64,000 nucleotides of DNA from the NCBI GenBank assembly GCA_028551475.1, contig CM052362.1:566166-630165 (forward strand). Direction: 5' to 3'. Source of the stretch: Casuarina equisetifolia. Lineage: Eukaryota > Streptophyta > Magnoliopsida > Fagales > Casuarinaceae. The translations under genes were made by a program, and so were the position numbers. Below, in pieces: positions 1 through 10,231 of the stretch; positions within the stretch are counted from its first letter, which is position 1; every line of letters begins with the position of its first letter. The notes under the pieces were generated by a model. That model had not been told where the DNA came from. It was given only the letters and a program-made list of their open reading frames with translations, and did not search any database.

Positions 1-984
1 AGATGACACATTGTTTTGTCCTGCCTTCTGCAAAAACGACATGTAATTTTTGCCAGTCTTAGGAACTGTTGTCATAAATTTGATCACCTTGATACACTGA
101 TTGCCACTTGCTTGACTTATTGCGTCGCTTATGGATATTGGCTGAAAAACTCCGTATTCCGTCGTCTTCTCCAAAAACCGTTTTTTGTATTAAGCCTTTG
201 AAACCATGAAGAATGGCATTTTCACGTTAGCCAAAGGTTGCATGAGTAAGATGCACTTATGGTAGGTTGAGTAACACTCGTCCAAACCCCGTAAAAAGCT
301 GGAAAAAAAATTCATCTTTTCTTGATCTACTCCCCATGTTTCCAAGCTCCATTAAAATGGAGTATTCATCCCAGTGTTCTTTCAATCGATGCTCCCCCTT
401 GTCTAATCAAGCTGAGTTCATTCGAAATATCATATAACTGGGGGGGCATCAACCTGGTTATATCATTCATGCAACGCCACCCAAAGCTTTGCTGCCCGTA
501 TTGTGTACATCAGGCCTTGGTGTAGCTCTTTTGACAGCGAGTTTAATATCCAAGTGAGGCAAACCACATTATAGTGCTCTTATAGCGGAAAGATAGACGA
601 GTTGGGCTGCGGTGGAGGATAGCTTCCTCCGGAAAATGGAAGCTTATTGTGAGTGATTAACCATGTCTTCATGATTCTCCTCCAGATTGGGAAATTCCCT
701 AATCCAGTGAGTTTGAATGATAGCAAGAAAGTGGTGCTTATGTCGCTGCCATAGAGGTGAAGAAGGTCAGAAGGGCCGGTAATTATAGTGGCAGAAGGGG
801 CAGCAATCGAACCTTCTCTACCTTCTATATTAGCTAGTAAGATGGTGTTGGACCTCTACGTGCCGTCCCTTGCTTGTGGTGGTACGTATGCGGCCTTGCT
901 GCCGGATGGTGGTGTTTAGGCCATGTTTTCTAGTTAAAGGGAATGGGTGATTTCTAGGAACAAAGGTGAGGTTTTATTTGTGGG
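1..984. other. intergenic, no gene recognised
   Basis: No exon chain or conserved protein motif was found on either strand. Open stretches of 60 to 70 codons exist (for example near 16-201 and 322-525), but they start and stop without splice context and match no family I know. The composition is less AT-rich than the DNA to the right, so this may be decayed coding or transposon DNA that I cannot assign. Confidence 0.4.
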
Positions 985-1562
985 AACAGAGCTACCAACA
1001 TATAAAATCACCAAATGAAGAACCTCTTACTGACTAAATTGTCAAAATACTCGTAAATTAGTGTACTTACATAGAGAATGATTTTAATTTGATAAGAATA
1101 TAAATAATTCCTTTATTTACGAAAAAATCAAGGTAATGTTAAAATAGTATGAGACGTACATATGTCTTATTTTAATACCATATGTCTTATTTAGAGAAGG
1201 ATATTTTTTTTATTTAACAATTTAAATTAAAATAAGAGTAAAGTAATACAAAATAGGCACTCTTTTCAACAATATTCTTGTTGCATATGTATTTATTGTC
1301 TAATTTTTTTTCTTTTAAATAGAATAAAATAAATTAAAATAAAATAAAATAGTATTACGCTTCGAATTGAATTTTGACGCCATTTATCTTATGAAGAGAA
1401 GAATATGTATTCTATTTAAAAAATAATATCTAAATAAAATTTAAGTAGACATGGGCATTATGGTAATTGCACTGCCCCAAAACGTGATTCCTGTGGCACA
1501 AACGCCAGTCGATCCTTCAACGCAACGCGCCAAACCACAAATAGAAAACTCGACGATATCCC
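985..1562 (+). repeat. displaced copy of the HDR 5' flank
   Basis: This block matches the DNA upstream of the HDR start codon (9320-9745 and about 10030-10150) in the same order and orientation. It begins with the shared word ATCACCAAATGAAG and continues through an AT-rich stretch containing twice-repeated CATATGTCTTATTT words. It ends with a strongly conserved block (about 1450-1560) matching 10038-10150, including GGGCATTATGGTAATT and AAACGTGATTCCT. The copy lacks about 285 bp found at 9745-10030 near HDR. Similarity stops before the HDR coding region, at the shared word CTCGACGATA. It is therefore a fragment of an HDR promoter and leader now placed before the DA1-like gene. Confidence 0.85.
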
Positions 1563-3089
1563 AAATAAAGATGCAGATTCCCCTTCTTAAGAGACACAAA
1601 ATCTTATTGTCTATGATAAATGCCCAACAATAAGCAAATAATCCTACCACTAAATTCAATATTTTCTGCAAATACTCGTTCTAAGAGCACTAGCATTGGC
1701 TTTATATTCCCATCTAAATTTTCGGTAATCGTACCATCTTTCTTATTTTAACTAAAGGCAATTTAAATACACAGCATAGTATAAAAATAATCTTTAAATC
1801 ATATAAGCTAATTATGAGGGATTGTATAATTAACAACAAAGATATTTACCATGGGCTTACCAAGGGCTTATTTGGTTAAGGGACCAAAAATGTTCTACCA
1901 TTCTATATTTGATGTAATAAGCCTTATAAAGTCATTGAATTCTACTATATTTAATGTTGTACACCTTTTTTTTTTTTATGGGTAGAAGAATGTAATGATT
2001 TTATTGTATTTCTAAAAAAGGTATGGTCTTTCTCCTACCTTTTGTGATCATTAAAAGTGGTTAGGTTCTGCTGTCTCTGTTTAATTAAAAAGAAGAAGAA
2101 AAAACGAAGCCTTCGCTCCTTAACTAATTGGCGTGCATATCTCAATCTAAGATTACTTTCTACATGTTCATGGAGTCTTGACTCTCTTCATTGAACGATT
2201 CAAGTGTTGATTTTCACTCCCATCTACCAAAGAAAGCACTTTGTCACCGCGAAGATATCTTGTTTTCTAGATTCATATGATAGAGCCTCATGCATCTATT
2301 TATCTTTTATTTCTATATATATATATATAAAAAAGGCATTCACGAACCTGTTTTCCCCCCTTTCCTTCGGGGAATCTAATGCAGGATTGAATTTTTCCTG
2401 AATATGACCAAGAAAACCCATCCTATGGACTCTGGTATTCAGCTTTCTCTTCTACATATCAACGCGGAAAGGGAAGTACGTGGCTGATTAGGATGTCTTG
2501 CAAAGGCTTTGTGCTGTTCATGAATTTCCTTACATCTAGGTAAAAGGTTTTTTATGTTAAATTTTCCTAAAACTGGCAACATTATTTTGCAACATTAACT
2601 ATTAGCTTATTTTGTAATTTCATGTAATGTGGGCTTATATTAATGAGCATAAACAATTTCTCTTATGAAAGTGTATTAATGTAAATAATGTTGGTCTAAT
2701 AGAATTGGATAGATTTTACCCTTGATTGTGAATATAATATTTAATAGTGTTGGCTAAAGTGTATCTTATAAAACCATATAAGTCAAGACTTTTTGGTTAA
2801 GTATATGTTGAGTTAGGTCAGCTAAATCTCTCCTCTAGCTTTATATATGTCCACTTTATACACATATTGAAATTAGGTGCTAGGATAAAGCTTTGTGTTG
2901 TTGCACTTAAAGGGTGTTTTGGTCATTCTACCATGCCATTTGTTACCCTATTTATTTTTCACAAGACACATTAGGTCCTTCATATTATGAGATGTTAAAA
3001 GAAAACCCTGTAACTAGCCTTTTATACAAAACAAGGTTTTGCTAGTTTTATTTTAGAGCCATAGAGGTGAAGGTTAACAATCAAATCAA
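1563..3089. other. intergenic DNA upstream of the DA1-like gene
   Basis: AT-rich DNA with homopolymer runs and a short TA microsatellite near 2313-2330. No coding exon was recognised. The last few hundred bases before 3090 presumably hold the promoter and leader of the DA1-like gene, but I see no convincing TATA box at a set distance and make no start-site call. Confidence 0.4.
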
Positions 3090-6000
3090 ATGGAGGCAAA
3101 ATCAGGTATGTAATTTTAATTTTGCTTTTGTGTTTCAATAAAAGCTCAATTTTAAACTCATGATTCATGAGCAAAAACCTCACTTGAGGTTATTTTTCTC
3201 TAATAGTCATAGCTTTAGTCTTCAGCAAAATAAAATGTTATGAATAATATATCAAAATTTTATATTATTTAAATTTTGATTATTTAGTGAACTAAAAAAT
3301 AAAAAGTTTGTTTTTACTTTTGTGGGTTCTATTTTTACTTTTTTACTTCTTTTTGAGAAATAAAGACAATGCCTTTGTCATTTATATTGATACCAAAGGT
3401 GAATTAAAATATCAAACTTGTTAAAAAGATACATAGGATTAGGCAAAGCACCTAACTCCTTATTACATACTCAATTAGCATAAATGCCTGGCTGTTAATG
3501 AAAATAAAGTATTACCTAATTGAAACTTGGCGTAAAGTGAAATTAATTGTTTAAGGAGGCCTATAATGCTTGGCTTAGTTGATCTTCCTATAAAATTTTC
3601 TTGCTCTAGGCCTATTTTTACTGTTTTATCTATGATCATCAAGTTCTCTATTATTAGATTTTAAACATATGATACCAATAAAGTATGAATCCCAATGATC
3701 CTTTCCCTTGATTAAAAATCTTGTTTTTGTCATTAGATTATGGATTTTTTTCTGACAACAATGATGAGCAACTTGCAAGAGCCATAGAAGAAAGTCTTAA
3801 AATTTCAAAGCAGCGCAGGTATATCACAAAGGGAGAAAGATTTGGTTTTCATTGCCTATGTACAGAAACGGCTTGAGTTTTACAGTCGAAGGAGTGCATA
3901 GTTTTCAGTAGTTTAACAGCACTACTTTGTCTGTTTTAGCTCCAGCGGCTCCAGGAGTGCTGCTCCTCAAAATCTGCTAGTTTGTGAAGTTTGTCACATG
4001 GACTCTGTGAGTAATCAACGCTTGAATATGAGCAGATGCTGATAAAGTCACTTCATACAACAGCACAGTGATTGACAGTCCTTTTGATTTCTTGCAGGCC
4101 AGGAGACATCCGACGATGTTTGGAAAGCTGGAATTTTGGAACCATGGATATTGTCTAGAGCATCGAGTTGATGGAACACCTATCTGCACAGGCTGCAGAA
4201 GACTTCAGGACTGTCGATCTGTTGATCTTCATTTCCACCCCATAAGCTTAACATCCACCTTCACATCTCACTCTTGCAGCCAAAAGATCTTCCCTTTCTC
4301 AACCTTGGTGATGGTCGGCATGTTTGCTCGTATTGTGAGACCAAAATAACCCTGGACACCGAAGAACTTGAATCCATTAGTCGAAGCTGTCATAATTTTT
4401 TCCATGGATTAGACATGGAATTCAAAGTCGACGTTCCTGTGTACCTCGTGGATGAAGGGGAGATGGGGAGATTAGGATCGCCGGTAACTTGAGTTTTATG
4501 GTAGCATCTTCTCTTCTGTCTAACAAATATTTCTGTGCGTTTTGATCTCATTACTTTGTTTCAACAGCCTGTTCGTCAAAATTACGTAGTTCGGGGGCTA
4601 ACCTGGCTAGCCGGGTATCGTGGAGCAAAATTCTTGGGCGTAAGAAGCTCTACTTCCTTTTTTGAGTCTTCGAGATTTTCTGAATCTCTCTCTAATTTTT
4701 TTTTCTTCTTATCTATTCAAAACAAGATTATGAACATACTCTAATAAATTGTTACTGTGGATATCTAGTCCAACATGGTATTGAAGATTAAAATCTCCCT
4801 TAAGATCCCTGTGAAAAAGGGAGTGTGTTACGGTGTGAATATTCAATCTCATATTTTGTATGATTTCCTCCACTTAATAAGTTAATTTTTAAGGTAAGAA
4901 TGATTTTTTAATATAAAATTATTAATAACATTGCATTAGATCAAATACAATTTTTTTAAGTATCTAAAGTTATTAAATATATAATTTTTAGTTTTAAAAA
5001 AATTTTACAAAATAAAATATATTTATTTATTATCAAAAGTGATATGCTAAAATTCTTAGAAATATGTGTATTGCATGGAAGCAACAGATTACAAGTTCTA
5101 TACGGATAGGGAATAATATCAAGGTGAAGGCTTGCCATAGAAAAGAAAAGGGACTAGGGATAGCAATATTATTTGGAATGCCCAGGTACTCTTCTAATCT
5201 TATTTTCATATTTTTTTTGTAAATTTTTAGTGAGCTTTATTGAATCTAGTTGAAATAAAAAAAGTAACCTTTTTATTTTCTACTGATATACTTGTTCTAC
5301 TGACATACTTGTCAAGTATAGGATTATCACAGGAGGAATCTTGGCCCACGAAATGATGCATGCATGGTTATTTCTCCAAGGTGAGAAAGTTTTCGTCAAA
5401 TTGATATATTTTTCTTAACTTTTCTTATTTGATTTAAGAAAAAAACAAAGGGTCTCATGTTTATTTGTTGTGTAGTCAAACATAGGAGTAAGGATGCATA
5501 ACTTTAAATGTGTAAATGGGAATCTCTTATGTAAGAGTAGAATGGTGAGTCCGTAGCAAAGGACAGAATTTAAATATCTACTTTAGTGCAAAGTAGTAAT
5601 TCTGATCTAAGGGTAGAATCACAATTAAGTACTTAGAGAGAATGATGATTTTTTGTAGAGAATAAAATAATAGTTATGTATCTTCGATATATATATATTT
5701 GTGAAAAAATTAAGGAAAAAGAACACTATCAAAATGTGGACAATAAATTTCACATTAATAAAAAATATATGTAAATTTTTATTTATATGATAATAAGTTT
5801 TATTAATTTTGAAATAATTTTGAGTTGAAAAATGAGCATCTTAATATTTTATTAAAGAAAAATTCTTCCTTAGCACCATATAGGTTCTTATTGATTTTAG
5901 TTGACGCATTATTTATATAATGCAATACCATATGATCTAATAATTTGACCATTATAATATGAAGGTGTATTAAGATATGAATAATAAATTTTATATTATT

Positions 6001-6389
6001 AGGAAAAATATATAGATTTTTACTCTTAAAATAATAAATTCTATCAATTTTTAATTAATTATTAAATTAGATAATAAGCCTATTAATAAACACTTCATTG
6101 GCAGGTGTTGAAAATTTGAATCCAAAGATAGAGGAAGGAATTTGTCAAGTAGTGGCTCACAAATACTTGGATTGGTACGAATCCACGGAGCTTGGGTCTT
6201 CCTCAGAGGCCACCGAGGAGACAATACCTCAAAAACTTGATCCAGACTTTCAAGCATAGAGTGGAAACAAGCTCCCACTACGCGTACGGAGGAGGATTCA
6301 GAGAGGTCCAATGGGCTGTTGCCAGGTACGGCCTCAAGAAAAACATCAAGTCCATCTGCCGGAAAGGGAGACTGCCCGGTGAAAATTAA
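3090..6389 (+). CDS. short DA1-like LIM peptidase, probably frameshifted in last exon
   Basis: Member of the DA1/DAR family, ubiquitin-activated zinc peptidases that limit organ growth. Nine exons: 3090-3105, 3737-3818, 3940-4006, 4098-4220, 4280-4483, 4568-4639, 5088-5185, 5322-5380, 6105 onward. Exon 1 is 16 bp and encodes MEAKS. Exon 2 holds one ubiquitin-interacting motif (core ARAIEESLK). Exons 3-5 give Cys pairs of the second LIM half (CEVCH, CTGC, CSYC). Exon 8 carries the zinc site HEMMHAW (about residues 230-236, bases 5347-5361), and exon 9 the third-ligand region EEGICQ. It is much shorter than Arabidopsis DA1: one UIM only and no first LIM half. In exon 9 the frame stops at 6257-6259, while the conserved C-terminal part (SSHYAYGGGF) lies in another frame up to 6389. 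The related fragment at 8937-9110 is two bases longer there, so a 2-bp deletion is likely. The exon 4 donor is weak; a GT four codons past the expected site was used. Function in this state is doubtful. Confidence 0.75.
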
Positions 6390-6915
6390 ACATCCAAATC
6401 GGAAGCTTGTTACATGTTTATAATAATATTCATTTGTACTAAAATTAGATTTTTGTTTTATTATCAGTGTCTGATTTTAAGTATTATGTTATTATTTTCC
6501 AAATAACGTTTGGACTGTATTCTTTTTTTTCTTTTTTTAAGAGAAAGTGAACTCAATATCCATTAAGTTGTCTCACATTGATAAATCATGGATACATAAC
6601 ATTATTTAATTAGAAGGATGCCACTAACATTTTAATTAATTATTGAGCTAGATAATAAATCTTTTAATATAATGATAGAGCTAAAATCTCCCTAATACCC
6701 TAAAAGGCTTTCATTGATTTATGTTTACAAATTGCGATTGGAATACAGTAATTTAAGATCCCTTAATTTAATAATCTGATAATTTAATCATTATGATAAG
6801 AGAATGTATTAAGTGGTTGGTAATAAGTTTTATGTTATTAAAAAAATATAAAAATTTATAGTTATATAATAATGAATTCTATCAACTCTTAAGTTATCTT
6901 CTAAAATAAAATAAG
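5733..6915 (+). repeat. AT-rich repeat, three related copies in and after DA1 intron 8
   Basis: A similar AT-rich core of about 75 bp, resembling AATAAATTTTATATTATTA followed by ATATATA and ATAATAAATTCTATCAA, occurs near 5733-5810, 5973-6050 and 6817-6890. The last two share longer flanks, including a run like TAATTTGACCATTATAAT and a trailing ATTAATTATTAAATTAGATAAT-like segment also seen at 6634-6660. No coding capacity or clear terminal inverted repeats were found. Between the gene end (6389) and the third copy nothing else was recognised. Confidence 0.5.
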
Positions 6916-6939
6916 GAACTTTAAAACTTATTGTCATCA

Positions 6940-7260
6940 TTGTTTATGTATAATCCTGAAGGTCAGCACATTTGGGTTTTAATCTATGTTGATGACGTAA
7001 TATCGATGAGCAACTTTATTAGTTGTCTAGGAGCTAACTTCCCAATCAAGGTGTTTAACTTTCTTGGAATCAAGGTGTTAACATAACAATAAAGGGATTC
7101 ACCTTTCCCAAAAGCAGTATGCAGCAGATATTCTAAAAGGGCAAAGATGCAACATTGCTATCCCATTGCAACACCCATGTCACTAAAGCCAACAACTATA
7201 CCAAATGATGATAATTTGTTTAATCGGCCTACCAACTTCAGAAGTTTACCTTTGTTTAAA
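6940..7260 (+). mobile_element. Ty1/copia reverse-transcriptase remnant
   Basis: A short fossil of a copia polyprotein. The reverse-transcriptase signature YVDD occurs in HIWVLIYVDDV near 6967-7000. Downstream are a FLGIK-like word and a QKQYAADIL-like stretch, as in the part of copia RT just before RNase H. No LTRs, integrase or gag were seen. It is an old, heavily broken fragment of a few hundred bases. Confidence 0.75.
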
Positions 7261-8936
7261 CCGTCAAGATTTGGCATTTTCAATCAATTGGTTTTGCCAA
7301 AAAATGGGAGTACCCACAATTCAGGATTATCACGAACTTAAAAGGGTTAATATTGTCGATTGATCTTCAAAGTGTTCAAACTTCCCATTCATAACTTCCT
7401 AAAATAATAGTCCTTGTTCTTGACTTACCATAGCATCACCTTCAATGGATTCTTTCATTTCCAATGGTGGAACCTTCAATTCCAGCAACTCCTGAGTCCC
7501 TGATTTTATTGTCGCAACAAATCCTACACCATCACTTTGTTTTATACTATCCTCATTAGTATCAAATAATAGCTTGGAGGAGACCCCTTCCCCCTTGCTC
7601 CTACTTAACATCAATTTCTTTTTTACGATCCCACATCCTTACACAGTATTCGTTTATCCTTCAACTCATTGTTAGCGTTCTTCCACTCAAATTCCTCATG
7701 TATATCTTGTTCATACTTTGAGGCTGAAAGCACCACCTCCCAAGTTCCATACTCTTTAGTTCCATTTCATTAATATTATGGTAACTCATTTACATAGAAA
7801 TGCTAAAACCAGGTCCTCATCTAGTCCTTCAGTCACCAATCTTGTTATTCTTGACGTGTAAAAGAAGAACCATTCTTCTTAATTCTTTTGGTGGATGTAA
7901 GACTTGGTAGAAATTTATTGCATTAGTCATAACACTTAACTAGTTGTAAAAAAGAATCAAGCATAAAGAAAAAGGGGGTCACTTACCACTTTTTTACATA
8001 AATAAAATATAAATTTATATCTTTCATATTTTTTAATATTTGTCACGGTTATATCTATTGTGTGATTAAGAAAAGCGCAATAAATTAAAATTTTAAAATT
8101 TTAAAATTTAAAATTTTCTTTGCAAGAGTTTTTGAAAAGTTTAATAGAAACATAAATTCAAAATTTTCAAGTGAAGATAACATAAAGTTCACTTTGTGTG
8201 ATAAAAAGAAAATAACAAGATGAAAATAGAAACATCTAGAAATTAGATATATTCACATAGGCCCAATTCAAATAGAAATTATAGCTTTATTTTGAAAAGA
8301 AATAAATACTCTTATTTTAGTGGTTGTCTTGGATAAAAGATTAAATGAACAGTTAAAGCTATTATAGGTAGAATTCAATTTAAACTTGTCAATGGGGTAG
8401 TTTGGTTTAATATCAAGCTAAATTGTTTTATTTCTTCTAATGATCCTAATTTAGATGACATTGTTTACAATAGGATAAAAACCAAAGACATGGACATGAA
8501 ATCCAGTTTTTATGATCTTCTAATTTACTAAAAAACCGTCCATGAATTAACAAATTACCTTAGACAAGAATCTTGTAAAATTTTTTGAACCATGACCTTT
8601 TGATACAGAAATCAATTTATGACTAATTGATTGGAATGATTTAAAACTGAAAAAACAGTGGCTTACAATTGATATCATTGAACCACATTGTCTAGAACCT
8701 ACTTAGGTTGCCATAATAGCTTTAGGAAGAAACTTATATGTCATAAACACAACACCAAAAAAATGGAAACAACTTTCCCTTATCCAGAAGATGTTTGAAA
8801 AAAATTTGCTCAAAAAATTTTTAGTATTCCGAGAGAATTAATCTATAAAAGCTTAGCCATCTCACACTACTAAATATGTTTTTTTTTTCCTAAGTTATTA
8901 TTTGTGAAAAAATAAAGGAAAAATCCACGGAACTCG
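7261..8936. other. AT-rich intergenic DNA, no gene assigned
   Basis: No exon structure was recognised. An open stretch of 71 codons on the - strand (7399-7614) has no family signature. Around 8390-8880 the + strand has protein-like wording, but the frame is repeatedly lost and I cannot name a family; it may be another decayed retroelement. A short patch near 7720-7750 resembles a patch in the MATH-array spacers (about 30725-30755 and 55950-55975). Confidence 0.35.
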
Positions 8937-9110
8937 GATCTTCCTCTAAGACCACCGACTGGACCCATTACCTCAAACACTTGACCCAAACTTACAAGTA
9001 TTCATTTGAAATAGAGAGGCCCAATGGGCCGTCACCGGTTACGGCCTCAAGAAACCGTCAATTCCGCCTGCAGGAAACGGAGACTGCCGCGAAAAAACAT
9101 CAGTTTCACG
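8937..9110 (+). pseudogene. detached copy of the DA1-like last exon
   Basis: This stretch matches 6183-6375, the 3' part of exon 9 of the DA1-like gene. Shared words include TCCACGGA, GTTACGGCCTCAAGAAA-like sequence and GGAGACTGCC. It reads TELGSSSKTTDWTHYLKHL in one frame across the point where the main gene loses two bases. About 25 bp are missing relative to the gene at the segment encoding HYAYGGGF, so it is itself broken. Just upstream, the word TTTGTGAAAAAATAAAGGAAAAA resembles DA1 intron 8 near 5699-5720, which suggests an internal deletion joined intron to exon. No other DA1 exon is present. Confidence 0.8.
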
Positions 9111-9319
9111 TGTTAATGTTAAAATCTGTGTTGATGATATTAAGATTAGTACTAAAATGTGATGTCATGGATAACACGTGTTCCGCCCGCACGAAAATCG
9201 ATAGGAGTGGTTGATTGATCCCCGTGCCTAATTGCTTTTCTTTTCTATTTTTAATAATTAGTGGAAGATCTGCGAGAATCTGATGTTCAGGAACAGGAAT
9301 ATGCTGTCATTCTCCCTAG

Positions 9320-10231
9320 CTACTAACGTAAAAAATCACCAAATGAAGGACCTCTAGCTGACTAAATTGTCAAAATACTCGTAAATTACTATTTTACTTA
9401 GGGAATGATTTTAATTTGATAAGAATATAAATTATTCCTTTTTTTTAGGAAAAAGTCAAGATAATGTTAAAATAATATGAGACGCACATATGTCTTATTT
9501 TAATACCATATGTCTTATTTAGAGAATGATATATAATTTTATTTAAAAATTAAAATTAAAATAAAAGTGAAGAAACATTCTTTTCAACAGTTTTCTTGTT
9601 ACATATGTATTTGTTGTTTATTTTATTTTTTTATTTTGAATAAAAGTAAAATAAATAGTACTACTCTCAAAATTGAATTTTAGCACTATTTATCTTTTGA
9701 AGAGAAGAATATTTTTTTTATTTGAAAATAATATCTAAATAAAGTTTAAGTATTAAGAGATAGTGCTTTGGTAAGTAGTTTTTGTTCTATTTATTTATTT
9801 CTTAATAAAATAAAATTAAAATGTCATTTCATTCTTCTACATTCCTCCATTTTGGCAGTGATGCATTTTGTCATTTATTATAAATAAAAGTAAATCTACT
9901 GATCACAAATAAGGCGAAGTAAAATCTGAACCATAAAAAAAAAAAAATGAAAAAAAAAGGAAGAAATAAGGAGCTTCAAAAATCACAGCCATCAACGGCG
10001 AAGAGATGATCAACGTCTCAATCAGCGAATTCCGAAGTGGGCATTATGGTAATTTCAGTGCCCCGAAACGTGATTCCTATGGCACGAAGACCACCCGATC
10101 CTTCAACACAACGCGCCAAACAACAGCGGAGAACTCGACGATAAAATGCGTCCCACCTGTTCCCAACTCTAAGCTAGGATTCTGCTGCCCAGCGCTTTCA
10201 CTCTCCATCGCTCTCGCTTCCACTCCCTGCC
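9320..10231 (+). promoter_or_regulatory. HDR 5' flank, promoter and leader
   Basis: This DNA lies directly upstream of the HDR start codon and is partly duplicated at 985-1562. It contains a TTATAAATAAA word near 9878 that could serve as a TATA element, and an ACGTG core in AAACGTGATTCC near 10067. The block 10038-10150 is the best preserved part of the duplication. An out-of-frame ATG at 10006 opens a reading frame that overlaps the HDR start; if it is transcribed it would be an upstream ORF. The transcription start cannot be fixed from sequence. Confidence 0.5.

Noticed and set aside
1441-1671. Short open frames on both strands near 1450
   Set aside because: They fall in the copied HDR 5' flank, which is non-coding in the parent locus.
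7399-7614. 71-codon open frame on the - strand
   Set aside because: No motif, no splice context and no paralog in the window.
8390-8880. Protein-like wording in changing frames, perhaps a virus-like or transposon relic
   Set aside because: Too degraded to assign to a family, and no terminal repeats were seen, so it is left as unassigned intergenic DNA.
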